A stretch of DNA of 64,000 nucleotides from NCBI GenBank assembly GCA_905250125.1, contig CAJNOL010000050.1, forward strand, positions 124,001-188,000, read 5' to 3'. Under the pieces are notes generated by a model. It did no database searches. It was given only the letters and a program-made list of their open reading frames with translations, and had not been told where the DNA came from. The first letter of the stretch is position 1. Each line of letters begins with the position of its first letter. The DNA comes from Rotaria sordida. Its lineage: Eukaryota; Rotifera; Eurotatoria; Philodinida; Philodinidae. Below are positions 48,350 to 62,000 of this stretch, piece by piece. Position numbers and translations under genes: made by a program.

Positions 48350-49890
48350 TAAAATTAAAGATATTAATTTCGACATAGGATGACATACTGAAGAAATTTG
48401 ACAGTAAGATAATGATGGAGAAGTCATTGATGAATATGTTGGATGAAGTGGTGAAGAATATGATGCATCAAAAGTAAGTGGAAAAGTAGTTGATGTTTGA
48501 GTAGGATCTGAAGCACGAAGATTGTTGCTATTATTATTATAATGACTGTGATTATCATTATTAAAATTATTGTTATTGATGAGGTTTTGCTTGGTAGTGT
48601 TGATAAAATTATCGCCACAAGAAAAATCGTTGTGTTGAAAATAATTTTTAGGACGAGAACCATAATTGTTGTCATAATTGTTGTTGACATAGTTAGAATA
48701 AGTATTGATACATGAAATATTGGATTGTGTAGATGTATTATTATTGTTATAATGAGACTTAAATTAATAAATTGTAAGTGACGGCCATGATTGTCGATGA
48801 TTATTGGTATCAATAGACAAATTGTTGATAAAAGGACTTGAAATGTTTTTTTCTCTCAGTAGGCAGCTAATTTAAGTTGTTCATCGACTTCCTGTTGTTC
48901 GATATCAAATTCGATGTTTTATGCCTTGCAAACAAGCTCATGAATCGATGAATTAATATCAATGTTAAGACGTGAACGAATATCAGATCGAAGTTTTTGT
49001 ATAAATTTACATCAAAGCCAATTGTTACTGCATTCTGAATCAATTTCGAACATCAATATTTTAAGACGTTCGAAATAATCTAATGTGTTTTCATTATCAG
49101 CTTGAAAAAGTAAACATAGTTTGATAAGAAGACTTTGTATTTTAGTTGGTTTATGATAACGTTCATAAAAACGAAGTTTTAAACCCTGTGAGAGCATCGT
49201 CGGATAGTACTTGTTGAATAGTTTGAAGAAGAAGAGAATCGTTATTACTCACGAGAGCCGATGCACGAATTTTGAAATCATTTATAAATTGGATCGGTCA
49301 TTCATCCGTTGAATCCTTGAACTTAGGTAAATTGTTATTGATGTCTTGTCTTGTGAGCGTGCTGCAGCAAGTTCTAATGTGAGTCGATTAACTACAGCTT
49401 GTGCATGATGAAAACACTCGGATATGGCAGCTGTTGAATAATCGACCTGGACTGAATGGGTTGATGCAGATCATGAGTTCATGTTAAAAGGTATCGTTTG
49501 GATGACGGATGGTTTTGGAGCTTTCGAGCTCTCTATACAAATAATACGATCCGATATTGATTGTATTCCTCCTCGTACATTTTCGAAAGCGACAAGGAAA
49601 GCATTCATCATCACTGTTTGATTGGAATAATGGACTTTGGAAGAAGCAGCAACCAGAGATAAGCAGCTAATTAAAATATCTGTATCTTGATGAGTAGGAA
49701 AATTGAACGATAGACGACAGTTAGTTGCTGGATAAAGTGGTGATTGAATGATATTATCAAGTTTGCCAAATGAAGAACATTGCATTGATGACATAGTACT
49801 TGATAATAAAGATAATAATTGTGTAGTTGACAAAAATTGATTATGAGTTAATTTATGACATACGCAGGTGCATTTTTGACGGTTCATTAT
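48350..49890 (-). pseudogene. Decayed gag of the LTR element
   Basis: Read on the minus strand, one frame starts MNRQKCTCVCHKLTHNQ near 49887 and, after stops and shifts, continues with a retrotransposon capsid-like region. That region includes NTLDYFERLKILMFEIDSEC near 49095, then CKFIQKLRSDIRSRLNIDIN, SIHELV and NIEFDIEQQEVDEQLKLAA near 48860. An Asn-rich linker and a degraded CQxxSxxxHPxxxL stretch near 48400, possibly a former zinc knuckle, follow. Stops at 49471-49473 (TGA), 49012-49014 (TGA) and 48919-48921 (TAA) break it. Confidence 0.65.
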
Positions 49891-50304
49891 TTTGATTGAT
49901 ATCAGGTCAAATCAGCTTATTGTTGTCTAATTTTACATGAAAAGATAGAGGAAAGTGGGATGAATATATTTTGTCTGAAAAACAATACTTGAAAATCTAC
50001 TCAAAAAGTGCCAGAAGTTTTCAAAGTTCTCTTCAGCTAAAATTGCTGGAGTGATCCGAATTGTATAAGATGAAAAATCAAAAAAAAAAGAAAATTCTCG
50101 TCAATAGGTCTCATTCTTGTGAGAATTGCAATTCAGTAATTCAATGAATTGTTGAGACTTTTTTAAATCACATAGAAAAGACTTTGGACTATCGAATAGT
50201 GTAATTTTAATTTATTATTAATTAATAGAAAGATGCGAAAGTTAAGTTTTATGATTTTCTATTGACTTCTGCTTGAGTGATTCGAATTATACCAGCTGAC
50301 TATA

Positions 50305-50564
50305 TGTTTGAGTTAGAGTAAGTTAGAAATGAGTGAGAATTTGATGAAGAATAAAATATGTAGAAGAAAAAAACAAGAAGAAGAGCAAGAATAATAAATG
50401 AAATAGAATGAATTAATATGACTAATAAGGAAGCTAAGAGTAGTAATTAGAAAATGAAAATGAGCGTGAGAGAAAGAACACAGATAACAAGACAACTAAA
50501 ATATGAGTAAAGTAAGTATAAACAACAAGAAAAGAGAATATAAGTAATGGCTAGTGTTGTCATA
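50305..50564 (-). repeat. 5' LTR
   Basis: Direct repeat of 47305-47560 with scattered substitutions and small indels. It precedes gag in the minus-strand direction. Confidence 0.8.
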
Positions 50565-51881
50565 GAGAGGATGTTCAGCGATCCAAAACAAACTTGAATG
50601 ATGGAAAAAAAAGTATAATGTAATATTTATTTTTATGTTGTATTTCGCTAGGAAATATTAAAGATTGAATTCGATAGTTCAATTCTAACTATCATTGATA
50701 AAACCATTTTGTTTTTATTCTTTTTGTATCAATTCAAATAATTTTTCAAATATGAGATTTCATATAAAATTCTATTATTACTTATTAAATAATCATTGGG
50801 ATTTTTTAAAATAGTAAATAAAATTATATATCAGTGAAATTGATTTTTTTTTTGTAAGAAACAGAAATTTAATTTTTACTTCCTGAAAATTTATAAATCT
50901 ATATTATATTGTGAGAATTCATTAGGGTTTTGTTTATTATTGATTACAAAATTTCGAGATGAAACGAAAATCGCATTGTATTGAATTAAAGTGATTCATA
51001 GTTGATTATTCAAACAGCTCAATTTTCGATAGACACCATATGAACATTGCTAAATTTTAATTTTGTGACGGTTTTAAACTTGATGATATTTTCACGTGTA
51101 AAATCTTGTTATCGACAGAGCGACTTCTTCAAAGATTCATCAAATATGTTTCAATATCTCTTCTCTTGGAACCAATATTTATTTTCACAACTTCAACGAG
51201 GACTTTCGTCTCTAGTACTCAAGTTTTATCAAAAACATTTCTTACTAGGATTGCTCATTCTCGAAAATTTCAGCCCAAACTGATTTTCATATGTCGAAAA
51301 CCAATTATGAGAGAATGGAGCGAATCCTCAATACAGTAAAAAAAAAATAACATAAAAGCATTTTTTAATATCATGTTTTATTATTCGATATCGTTTATCG
51401 TTCAGTATCGATTCAAATTAAAAATTTTTAGTATTCATCGAATTTTTCTTGCACTACATATATTTCGCTATCATCGTTCTAAAATCGCTATTGACATTTA
51501 GAAATCTACTTGCTCTTATGAAAACTATTGGTCATCTATAATTAAAAAAACAAAGCTCATACGTCAGAACCTATCAAAAACAATCAAAACAAATAGATTT
51601 CAATAAAAGAGAAATATAATTTTATTCAGAATTAATTAATTATATTGAGAAATTCGTTTTTTAAATAATATCTTCAACGACAAATTCTGTAGGAAGTGTA
51701 TCTATATTGTTTCTCAGACAATAATGATTGAAAGTTATTTTTATTTCTTTTTTTCTTCTCTACTAATAATAAAACATATAATATAAAGCAAACCAAAATA
51801 CAAAACTAATATAATGTGTTTTCTTGAATGAAAAAATTTGTACTGTGCATAGTGACAAAAAGAAAACAAATTGAAATGTTT
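50565..51881. other. Intergenic, 1.3 kb
   Basis: Between the LTR element and the B-box gene. AT-rich, with no recognisable gene, RNA or repeat. Confidence 0.45.
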
Positions 51882-54462
51882 CTATTGAGTAAACGAAGGA
51901 GTTGAATTAGTCCGACAATAAAGCCAAGGTTGATCATAAGAAAACCGGCCTGTATTGGATGCTGATGTTGATGAGGATGGAGATCTGGAGGATAAAATAT
52001 TAGTTCGTCGTCGTACTCCACATGCTTGCATAGAAGTTCGACGTCTATCTATCTTTCCATCTGTGTTATAACTTTGTTCGATTTGAATAGCTATACCTTC
52101 GAGTGAACCATCTTGTTCTCGTTTTAATTGAACATGCTGTACACTACGGTATGTGTCTTCATTATCATTATTACTATTATTATTATTATTATTATGAAAG
52201 GTCGACGATGATGATGGTAGAGGTGAAGATGTTCGATGAAATGCGTGTGTATGTCGACGGTTGTTGTAAAATGAACCAAATTCATTACTTGATGGATGAG
52301 AATATTTTTTAGATGGTTGTTCATTAAGTGATGATGTTGAAAAATAATGATTAGGATGATTTTGTTGTGAACTATTTGGTGAAGATGGAGCTGTTCCATA
52401 TGCACTATCATAACGATTATCACGAAAACTTGGTGAATAAAATCGTTGTTGTTGAAGTTCAATATCATTTTCAACCGATAGAGCATAACGTGATGATGGA
52501 GATAATGTTGACTTACTATTATTTGTTTCAATTTTTGAAGAAGAATATAAAGAAGATGAATTTGTTGTTCGAGATTCAATATCAGATTGCTAAACAAAGT
52601 CAATAAATCAAAACGATTTGTTTTTTTTTTATTCATTTTTTACTAACCTGTTCATCTATCTTATCTGATACTTTTTCAATGTCATCATTCGTATGGATTA
52701 TTTTATCATTGTTATTATTATCTAATGATGCATCTGTTTCAGTTGATTGAACATCGATGAACGATTCATCTTCTTGAATAGGTCGATCAATAGATGATGG
52801 AGATAGTATATCACCTCCATTTTGCCATGTTGCACTTGTACTACGCGTTGCATCACCAAAACGTGATTCAACTCGAAGACTATCATCAATATCAAATTTA
52901 GGTAATTTAACTTGAAATAAAAATTTTCCTGTTTCATCAATATTTTTTGCAAATGTTTCAATACGTTTTCGTATTGTATCAATTGAATTGGTTGAATCTA
53001 TTTTTGAATTAGATGATGATGATGATAAAACTGTACCAAGATTTCCTTTTTTCATACGAATTAATTCATTTTGATCCATATGTATATATTGCATTTCTTT
53101 TTGAACAAATAATTCATATTCTTTTCCAAGTGTTTCATATTCATCATGAATTGTTTGTACAATAAGTGCATGTGCTTTATTGATTGTATTGATAGTATCA
53201 ATACGCCATTTATGACATTGTTCAAGTGTTTCATTTTTTTGTCGTTCAAGATCATTTTTTGTATGAACGATTTTTGCTACAAGGCGATCACTTAATTCAT
53301 GTAAACGTTCAAGTTCAATTGTTACATTTTTATAATGTTTGTTACAACATCGTATACATAAACGTTGATTACAATGACAACATTGAAAAAGACCATCATT
53401 TGTTTGACAATCATCACATTTTAATGATGATGCCATTAAATCAATAGATGATTGATAATGTGGTGTAGACATTTTAGAATCAGATGGCGATTTTCTTATA
53501 GATTCAGTTTGTTCACAATCTTGTTCTGATGATGATGATGATGATGATTCTGTAATTATTTTTGAAATAGATGTTGAAGGTAATTGTATAGAAGAGGAAA
53601 GAGAAGAAGAAGGAGAAAAAGCCTTGCTTGTAAGGAAATTTGTGTCTTGTAAATTATGTTGTCGCTAAAATAAACAAATAAATCAATAAAATTCAAAGAC
53701 GAATAAATTCAAGTTATATTATTATTTTACATATGATCAATGATTATAATCAATACTTCTCATTCGTATTTTTTTTTCATATCTATAAAATGTCTAAAGT
53801 GTACAGATTGGGATGGAACAGAAGTTTACCTCGCCAATCATTATATCAAAAAGAAAAAATAAGAAAAGAGAATAAGGGAGAAAAAGACACAGAGATAAAC
53901 TTTACATGAGAAAGAACATCTACAATTTCACGAACATATCGACACGCATACTTGCAAAAGTGCAAGGTTTCTTTTATATTACTGACAAAAAAAAAGATAT
54001 TTTCAAATAGATGTGTTGAATTTTCACATACTTGTTATTAAATACCGAAAAATACTACTTTAATGATAATATCTAGGCAGATACATGTTGTCTTATTAGT
54101 GATTATACGATAAACATATAGAGAAGAGGTGGATAAGTAGTGTAATGAAGAATAAAAAAAAAGAAGTCTAAAGATGAAAAAAAAAATATATTGAACTTTA
54201 TGATATATTGCTAATGGGCAATGTGATCATAAATGAAAGAAATAAATGATGTTATGTGTCATCAATATAATAATAACAAATGTAAGACAAGATAGTCATT
54301 TATAATTTTCAATTGAAAATAATACATATATCTTTATGTCTTACGTACACGTCTTCTTAATGGTGTTGAATATACTCTTCTATTGTTCGTTGATAAAGAT
54401 GTATAGAATTCACCCAAACTACGCCTCGGTAACATTCGATCAAAATAGTCTTGAGTCGCCAT
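51882..54462 (-). CDS. B-box zinc finger/coiled-coil protein (TRIM-like, no RING)
   Basis: Three exons (54349-54462, 52648-53664 and 51882-52589), all phase 0, encode 612 residues. The ATG at 54462 starts MATQDYFDRMLPRRSLGEFY. After a Ser-rich stretch, a cysteine/histidine cluster at about 121-150 (CDDCQTNDGLFQCCHCNQRL, then CIRCCNKHYKN) has B-box spacing. A coiled coil (about 150-250; ELERLHELSDRLVAKIVHTK, YETLGKEYELFVQKEMQ) follows. The C-terminal 350 residues are low complexity (Ser, Asn, His). RING, NHL and SPRY domains are absent, so E3 activity is doubtful; a scaffold role is more likely. Such B-box/coiled-coil proteins are common in rotifers, and the decayed fragment at 3430-3911 is of the same general kind. 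Confidence 0.83.
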
Positions 54463-55513
54463 TATTGTACACGCATATAACTAAACCACTATGATGATGC
54501 TAGTCCAAAGATACAAAACAATCGAAAGAGCAAGAAACATATATATCAACAAGCTGTGTTACTGCAGAGAAACAATAAGAGCATTAGCATTTATGAATAT
54601 GGAAGACAAACAAAACAAAAACACATATGCAATGCCAACAACGCAGGGTGTTGTATCTATATACACTCAAGCTGTAAAAAGTTACTTGATCTTTATCTAA
54701 TCCATTTCACACTTGTAATAGCTCTTTAAACGGGCATATGGATTCGACATTTTCTTCTCTTATTTTTTCCTTTGCTCTTTCTCTCGTTTTGTTCTAACAA
54801 ACAACATATTGTCACACTATGACCTCAAGGATTCTACATTTAGAATTCTATATCTCATACAAAGACGAATGTTTATTGCGTGTAAGCATACCATTTTGAT
54901 AGACTAACTATCTGTCTTTTTATGTCAAATAAAAGCCCAAACATTTCTGATCAGCAAGGATAATTGGTATATATTAAGATAAAAACAATTTGCTTATATT
55001 TACTAGATATGTTTATATAGATTACAGAACGAAGAAACATTTTCTTTTTATCATCATAACTTTGATGAAAAACATACCAAAAAAAAAAAAACATTAGCTT
55101 TTGACTTTTTTTCATAGTACCTCTTAATTAATTGTGATTTTTTTTTCAATATATGTATTTATCTTAATAGGTATACTCATATGAAGATGATGGAACTAAT
55201 ATATTACGTTTTCATTCGCCTATATCTATATGATACAAACCTCTAGTTTTCGTGTGATGACGACCATTATTTTCAAATATTGTCTTTGTCGTTGTTGCGT
55301 TTTTTCTCTTTACTAGAATGTCAAATAGTTAATGATATGAGGAGTTATTCTTCCTCTTCTTTTTTTCTTTTTTGAAAGAAATAAAAAACACATCTACATA
55401 CATCTACGTATACTCTTGTTTCAATTCCAATAAGAAAAATATTGCCATCGGCACTAATGCTTTCTTTTCTCGTCATTAAAACCTTTTTCTTTTTAAGACT
55501 GTATTCTTTATGC

Positions 55514-55558
<45 letters not shown>

Positions 55559-56642
55559 AATATGTATATATGTATAGTTGACTGATCAGTATCTTACTTT
55601 TTTTTGTTCTTCACTAGTTCCCAAGGATATTAAAATATTAAATTGCTATGTTGATTTTTTCTTCTTTTACTTAATTCTTGTTCGATGTTAGAGACTAAAG
55701 AGAGAATGAAAAGCTTCCGTTGTTTATGACATAGTACTTGAACGAATAGTCCTTTTTTTTTTCGTTTCTTTTTTCTTTCACTCATATATTAGTTTTTTTT
55801 TCGGTGAAGTGGTTATTGTGGTTGCGGTAAATTATGATAGACGGTTTTTGCATATGTTTATATACTGTCCCGTCTTTCTCAAATAGTAAAATATTTTATC
55901 ACAGTAAGGTACCATACTGAGTGAATGACAAGCTCTCTTTCTATATATATACATTTGATTATGACTACTAGACATTGGTGTATATAATATAATAGAACAA
56001 AAGATATTTGATAGTGTTCTATGGTAAGTACAAACGAATAAAAACTAAATGTAGACAATAAATTGAAAGTCTACTTTTCATGGCTATATTAGTGTTATTC
56101 GCCATGAGATATATGCATCTATTAAGATCCAAAACACCCTTATACCAAAGTAATCGAATTAAAAAATCAACGTAATGATTCTAAACTTACTTGGTTTTCA
56201 ATTGATTAACGTCGTGTATAGGTTTTATTCTATTATTTGCGTTCGAAGGCCCATAGAGAGGCTTTTATAATAATAAAAAAATACCGAAGAACCTTTTAAC
56301 GATAAGAAATTAGTATAAAGAAAAGCCTTGATACACGGCGAATATGATAGTCACATTCATTTGAACAATAAGAATGCATTTGTCTAATATGTATAAATAT
56401 GATAAGCAAAAAATGTATTTCGTTATTAAGAAGTATTAAATAAATAATATTCAGAAAATTTTTAATATATGAATGATTCTATTATATGACGTTCTTGAAA
56501 ATAATAAACAACTTTATTCTCTATAAAAAATTTTCAGAGAAATTATATTCATCTTTGAAATAATTTCATATCAAATATCTAATTTATTGAAGACATGAAG
56601 TGTAAAAAGGTATATTTTAATTGAATCATTATTGAAATATGA
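54463..56642. other. Intergenic, 2.2 kb, with TA microsatellite
   Basis: Upstream of the B-box gene. It holds a long TA run at 55517-55554 and several poly-T tracts. Short open frames here derive from simple sequence. No gene recognised. Confidence 0.45.
55517..55554. repeat. (TA)n microsatellite
   Basis: About 19 TA units without interruption. Confidence 0.9.
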
Positions 56643-56999
56643 CTAATCGTTTTCAATATCGAATGAATCATTTACTATATAATCATTTTGTGTACTTTCA
56701 CACATTGATTGGTATTTAACAAGGATTTCCTGATGTACATTAATATTTCCTTTATATTGTTGATAACTAAATCCAGGGTCGTTAAAAATGATCTGTTGAC
56801 ATTTTAACATTTGATGAATTAAGAGTTTACAATTATTGGTAGTAATATCTTGACAGATGTCAATGTCTGGAATCCGAATATTAATTATAAATGGTTCTAT
56901 ATCCAGCGGTTGAGATTGATCAGGTGCGATTATAACATATTGTTTGCCATTAATCAAAATTCCAAATTGAAAAACTATAAAATAAACTAGAGTAAACAT
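56643..56999 (-). CDS. Candidate small secreted protein, unknown
   Basis: An open frame on the minus strand. Starting at the ATG at 56999 it gives 118 residues beginning MFTLVYFIVFQFGILINGKQ, which looks like a signal peptide. A mature part with four or five cysteines follows (DICQD, NNCKLL, LKCQQ, SMCES). The frame stays open 25 codons further upstream. It has more balanced amino acid content than the surrounding frames, but there are no detectable introns, neighbours or known domains. It could be an orphan gene, one exon of a larger gene, or chance. Confidence 0.35.
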   Translation of the reverse strand: MFTLVYFIVFQFGILINGKQYVIIAPDQSQPLDIEPFIINIRIPDIDICQDITTNNCKLLIHQMLKCQQIIFNDPGFSYQQYKGNINVHQEILVKYQSMCESTQNDYIVNDSFDIEND

Positions 57000-59010
57000 G
57001 TGTGTTTTGATTACATTTGGCGCACTATGTACAATTAAAACAATGTTTTTCGATATCATTCGATTTTTAATCAATGCAAAACTACTTGAGAAAAGAAATA
57101 ATTGATTAAATAGAATTATTTACTATTATGTTTGACTTGATTGATCAATACTCATTGGTCTATTAATTCAAGGATATTTCTTTTGAAAAAAAAAATGATA
57201 ATTGCGATCTTTACAGAAAATTTCAGAACTTTTCTTTTTTTTTACAAACGTCAATCTTCCATACTTAACTCAATCGTCTGTCTACATAATATTGTAAGAA
57301 ATGTTGGAGAAGGTACACGATGTTTATGAAACGAGTTTCGATCCATTTGACATATAGTAATCGCTCGTTAATACGATTCTTTGGATATTGTTTTCTAGTG
57401 ACAAATCTTTTTGATAAAAAAAAACATTTTAATGTTTAAAATAAATGATTTCGTAAATTTTAGTGTTATTATCCTTTTTCAAACCTTCTGTTGAAGAAAA
57501 CTCGATAAAAAATGTTTTCACACTAGATTATTTAGATTTGAGCAAAAGGCAGTCTACAAAAGATATGGATGAAATTCTACGTTAATATGAGAAAACAAAT
57601 ATATTTAAGTCTCATTACACGCAAATTTGACTGAATTTAGCATGATATAAAAGATATTCTTTGACCTTGATCTAAAACATCAATAATATTATTTATGATT
57701 GAATGCCATGTACAAGTATTATTATTATAGCAATAAAAAGTTGAAATGAAATATTTCATATTTCAAATTAGTAAAGAAGTCACACGAATGTGATATAAAG
57801 TACGACTAGAACACGTTTATTTCGAATCGTATACCAATAGATCGTTAAATAATTGATATTACAATACTAATTACCAGTTTATTCTTTTTTTCATTGATTT
57901 TAAAAAACCATGATATGTAGCTCTATCGATTATAATGTGATTATGTTCGGATGCCAATGAAACATTGAATTAGTTTAGTATTTGGACACAAAATATTATT
58001 TGAATTTTAAGATATCAATTAATTCAAAATTTATCAATAAAGATAGTTTGATTATCGACTTTTGTTATTTCATACATGTGCTATTCATCTTCAATAGTTT
58101 CATTTAATGGCATGAAGCTAATAATCAATGACTTTGATTTAATTTTCTCAATAAAAACTTTTGAATAATTACAGTTTGTTAGATCGGAATCAAGAATCGA
58201 TTTAAAGATGTCATCCTACGTATTAATTAGCGGTTGTAAGTTTTCAATAGTTTTTTAAAATTTTCTTAGGTTCGTAAAATCTCGCACTGGGAACGGAAGA
58301 AAATTATGATAGAGAATATGATGATAAGAAACTAAACAAGGACATCCGTAAAAGGAGATCATGGATGTCGACAATTTTCAACAATCTATAATCTACTTTT
58401 ATGTTTCGACGGAAATTCAGTCGATTAGTTTAAACTTGTCAATAGGTTTGATATTTCTCTAATGCAAACACAAAACAATGCTTTTTTTTCCACTGGCTAA
58501 GTCAGATTGAAAGTTAGAAACTTGAACTATCTTTCATTGAAAAGACAAGATATGAATATGAATCACATTTGGCACATTAAAAGTATGGCCAAAGCATTTT
58601 TAAGCTGTTCTTTGTCAAAAATAGACTACAGTCAACATTCACACACGCATACATTCTCACAATGAATTTGAAAAGGCAATTAAACACAAAAAAAAAAACA
58701 ACACAAAAAAATTTATATACAAAAAAAAAGTCAAAAACCAACGAAAACGAGCTAGAAGAAAAAACAAGGCTGCAAAAGCACGAGCTGATTTTTTTTTAAT
58801 AATAATACTGTCTTTAAAAAACAAAACAACAGTAGAAAAAGAAATTTTATCTTAAAAATGTCGATTGAAAACATTTTTTCTTAAACATTAGGTGGAACTG
58901 TTCCTGTTTGAGCAAACTTTTTATATATCACTGAAAGACTTATCAAAAGGAAGAATTCGTCTTAGTTGTTTAAAAAAAAAAGTAAAAAAAGAAAGCAAAG
59001 AAAACTTTTT
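57000..59010. other. Intergenic downstream of STRA6-like gene
   Basis: Two kilobases, AT-rich. It includes the presumed 3' untranslated region of the STRA6-like gene. No gene, RNA or defined repeat recognised. Confidence 0.45.
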
Positions 59011-62000
59011 CTAAAATGATGGTTTTCGTTCATCATTTTCATCAATACCTAGTAATAAACTAGTACATGTTGTTGTTTGATTTCGAATAATTGTATTAGA
59101 ATCAAGAATTCCTCCTATAGGTAAAGTTGCTTGATTTTTTGTTAATGAAAATTTTGTTGATGTTATTGTTTGAAAACGATTAAAAACTTTTCGTTCTAAA
59201 AATTCATTAAAACTTTCTGCTGGTGGTAATTGTAAATTAATAACTTGATATTTTCTTAATTGTACTAAATGTATATTTCGTATTAATGTATAAGCTAACC
59301 ACCAACGAAATATTGCACGTTGTCGACGTGTATATGCATACATTTCAGTATGACGCATTTCTCGTTTATTTGATCGTAAATATTCATAACGTTTATCAAT
59401 TTTATCATTAATTAATGAACAATAATAAACAAGTACAGGATGTGTATGAAGACATTCCATATGTATAAATGATACATATGATATAAAACCTGAATCCATT
59501 TTTTCTAATGTACGACCAAATATACAATAATCTAATCGTGGAAAAAATAGAATTGCAGCTATTGTTGCTTTTGTTACACGAAAGCCACATGAAACAAAAC
59601 CAAGAAAACAATCGAAGAAAAAATTAAAATAAGCAAATACAAAAAATGATCGAAGATTGTTTAATCCTATTGTTCCTCCATGTCTAAATTTAAGAAAAAT
59701 TTCAATCAAATATAATATCAAAATAAATGATTAGTTGAAATTATAGAATAGCAATCATAAGGAGATAGACTAATTTTTCTGTTTGTATCAAACTACTCTT
59801 GATAGAGTACATATTATGCTGAATAATTAATCGATGAGTTTTGTTTTCTCTGATTCAAATTATGTGGCAATGATGAAGCTAGGAGAGTTCGTCGCATGAC
59901 ATATTAGTCTTAAAGTATTCTAAAGGAGTATCAAGGGTAGATGGATATGAGTGTACTAGTGAGAGTACGTACAAGATCTTCACTTACACCAACACCCACG
60001 ATGAATTGTCAGGTCATTAGTAATTGTGTATTGGGATGTATTCCTCTTGAAAAAATATACTTCTACCGAACATTCACATGCGTTTGTAGGACTTTTCCTC
60101 AGGTTGAAAATTCGATTTTGAATGAATGTTAGAGAAAAAAGTGTCGTTTTTTTGTTCAAATTATTTCGTAATCTATATTTCGCTTATTACTATATAGAAA
60201 GAAAAATAAACATCCGCGTATTAGTACAACTCTTTCGTTTAAAAGAATATTTATTAGAAAAAAAAAACAATTTTTCGATAAATCATAAACGTTTACGAGG
60301 ATGGTGATGAATTTTAAGATTGACATCCTTTTTTTTTCTTTATAAAACTATTGAATCATTGAACAACTATGTATCTTTAATTTCTATTACAGATGTGCAG
60401 ACTTATTCTACCACACTCTGCAGGATAGAGTAAGAAAATTTTTCTCAGACAGGGTATAGACTGCGAAAAAAGCTTATCCTGCACATGACTAGATTCTATT
60501 ACGTCTATCTCAATGGATTATCACTAAAAGATTTGAAAGCTGAAATTTAATTGAAAATAATTTGTAAAAATATTGACCTCCTTAGAAATTTCACACCAAA
60601 AATTTATCTTATTCATTTCTTCAATGTATCATAAATCAAAGAATTTCTCATAATATTCTTTATCGATCAAATCATATTCTATAACAGTTTTTCTTTTAAT
60701 CTATTGATATTTCCTATGATATATAAATTTTAAAAATAATCTACCTTTGTAGAAAAAATGTTTTTGATAAAAACCATATTAATATACATTTTGATAAATA
60801 AATAACTAAGATTGGTATAACAACTTTAGCAATTTGTTCGACAAGAAATAAATTTTTAAATATAACACGAAAAATAATAATAACAACAAAAAGTATATTT
60901 CCCATTGTTATATAACCAAAACCAAGATAAGCAAGACAATATCCAGGATAATGTGCATGTTGTGATATAAGTCGAGCACTTTTAAATGCTGTTCGTGGAG
61001 GAATATCAATAAATTTTCCTATTTAAGAAAAAACAAACGAAAAAAATTCATTGTTTTTTTTGTCTTTCAAATTAAAAAAAAACCATATTTATTTACCTTT
61101 ATAAACATCAAGCATATGTTTTTGATAATTTTTCATTCCCCATAATAATTGTCCATAATAAATAATAGCCGTTAAAAAACAAGCTATTATTATTTCATAT
61201 TTAAGATTAAATGGTTTTGGTTGTGGTAAATCAATTTCATCTGTTAAAACAATTAATGGTATTGAAAAAATACTATAAATTTTTTCAATTATGTAAAAAC
61301 CTCCTTGTAAAATATTAAATGTTAAATAATAAGTTAACATAAATGCAATCATATACATATTTAATATTTGTTTTGAATAGCTAAAATATTTATTTGGACG
61401 ATAAATTTTATAAAGTAATGATTTAATAAAGGAAATTTTTTTATTATTTTCTATTAATATACGTTTTGTTTTTTGAAATAAATGACGAACATAACGATAT
61501 TCAATTGATAATTTTTGACAAGAATTTATATCTGGTTCATGATATATATGTTTTAATGATTGTTTTTGAGAATTATTTAATTCTTTATTACAATAATAAA
61601 ATAAATTATAGAGTTTTGAAATAGATAAAGATGTTAAACGAAGACATATATATGTTAAACATAAATAATAAGGAGCATATTTAAGTATACCAATAATGGA
61701 TGAATCAATATTAAATTGATCGAATGTTGATTGAGATTCATTTCGATCAATTGAAGAAAAATTCAAATATATTGATGACCAATTTAATGAATGAAAATGA
61801 TTCATATTCATTGAATTCGACTAAAAGTATAGAATTTAGTTTTTAAAATATAACTCATCAGGAAAATTTTCGACTTGAAATCATGCTCAGAGACAGATCT
61901 TAGTAAGAATAGTTTATTATGAAAGTTTCAGATCTTTTCGATGTTTCTATTTCAAGATAGGAGCACATTAAAAGGCTTGAAACTTTCACAATAAATTATT

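Larger units (their letters stand above)
47305..50564 (-). mobile_element. Gag-only LTR retrotransposon (degenerate, non-autonomous)
   Basis: Two direct repeats of about 256-260 bp (47305-47560 and 50305-50564), clearly homologous along their length, bound a 2.7-kb interior. Read on the minus strand the LTR begins TGTAACGACAC and ends CAAACA. Ten bases inside the 5' LTR, TGGTATAATTCGAATC (50279-50294) resembles a tRNA-complementary primer site. The interior holds a decayed gag (about 49890-48350) and no trace of protease, reverse transcriptase, RNase H or integrase, so it depends on other elements. No target duplication is obvious. LTR divergence and gag stops mean it is old. Confidence 0.8.

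Noticed and set aside
48005-48813. Hydrophobic open frames on the minus strand inside the LTR element
   Set aside because: They are out of frame with the gag trace and arise from an Asn-codon-rich linker; no domain is visible.
50279-50294. Possible tRNA because of the TTCGAAT motif
   Set aside because: No acceptor stem or D and anticodon arms can be formed around it; its place just inside the LTR fits a primer-binding site better.
52103-52636. Tyr/His-rich frames overlapping the last exon of the B-box gene
   Set aside because: They are shadows of Asn and Ser repeats in the real frame.
55345-55557. Open frame with Tyr-Ile repeats
   Set aside because: Translation of the TA microsatellite.
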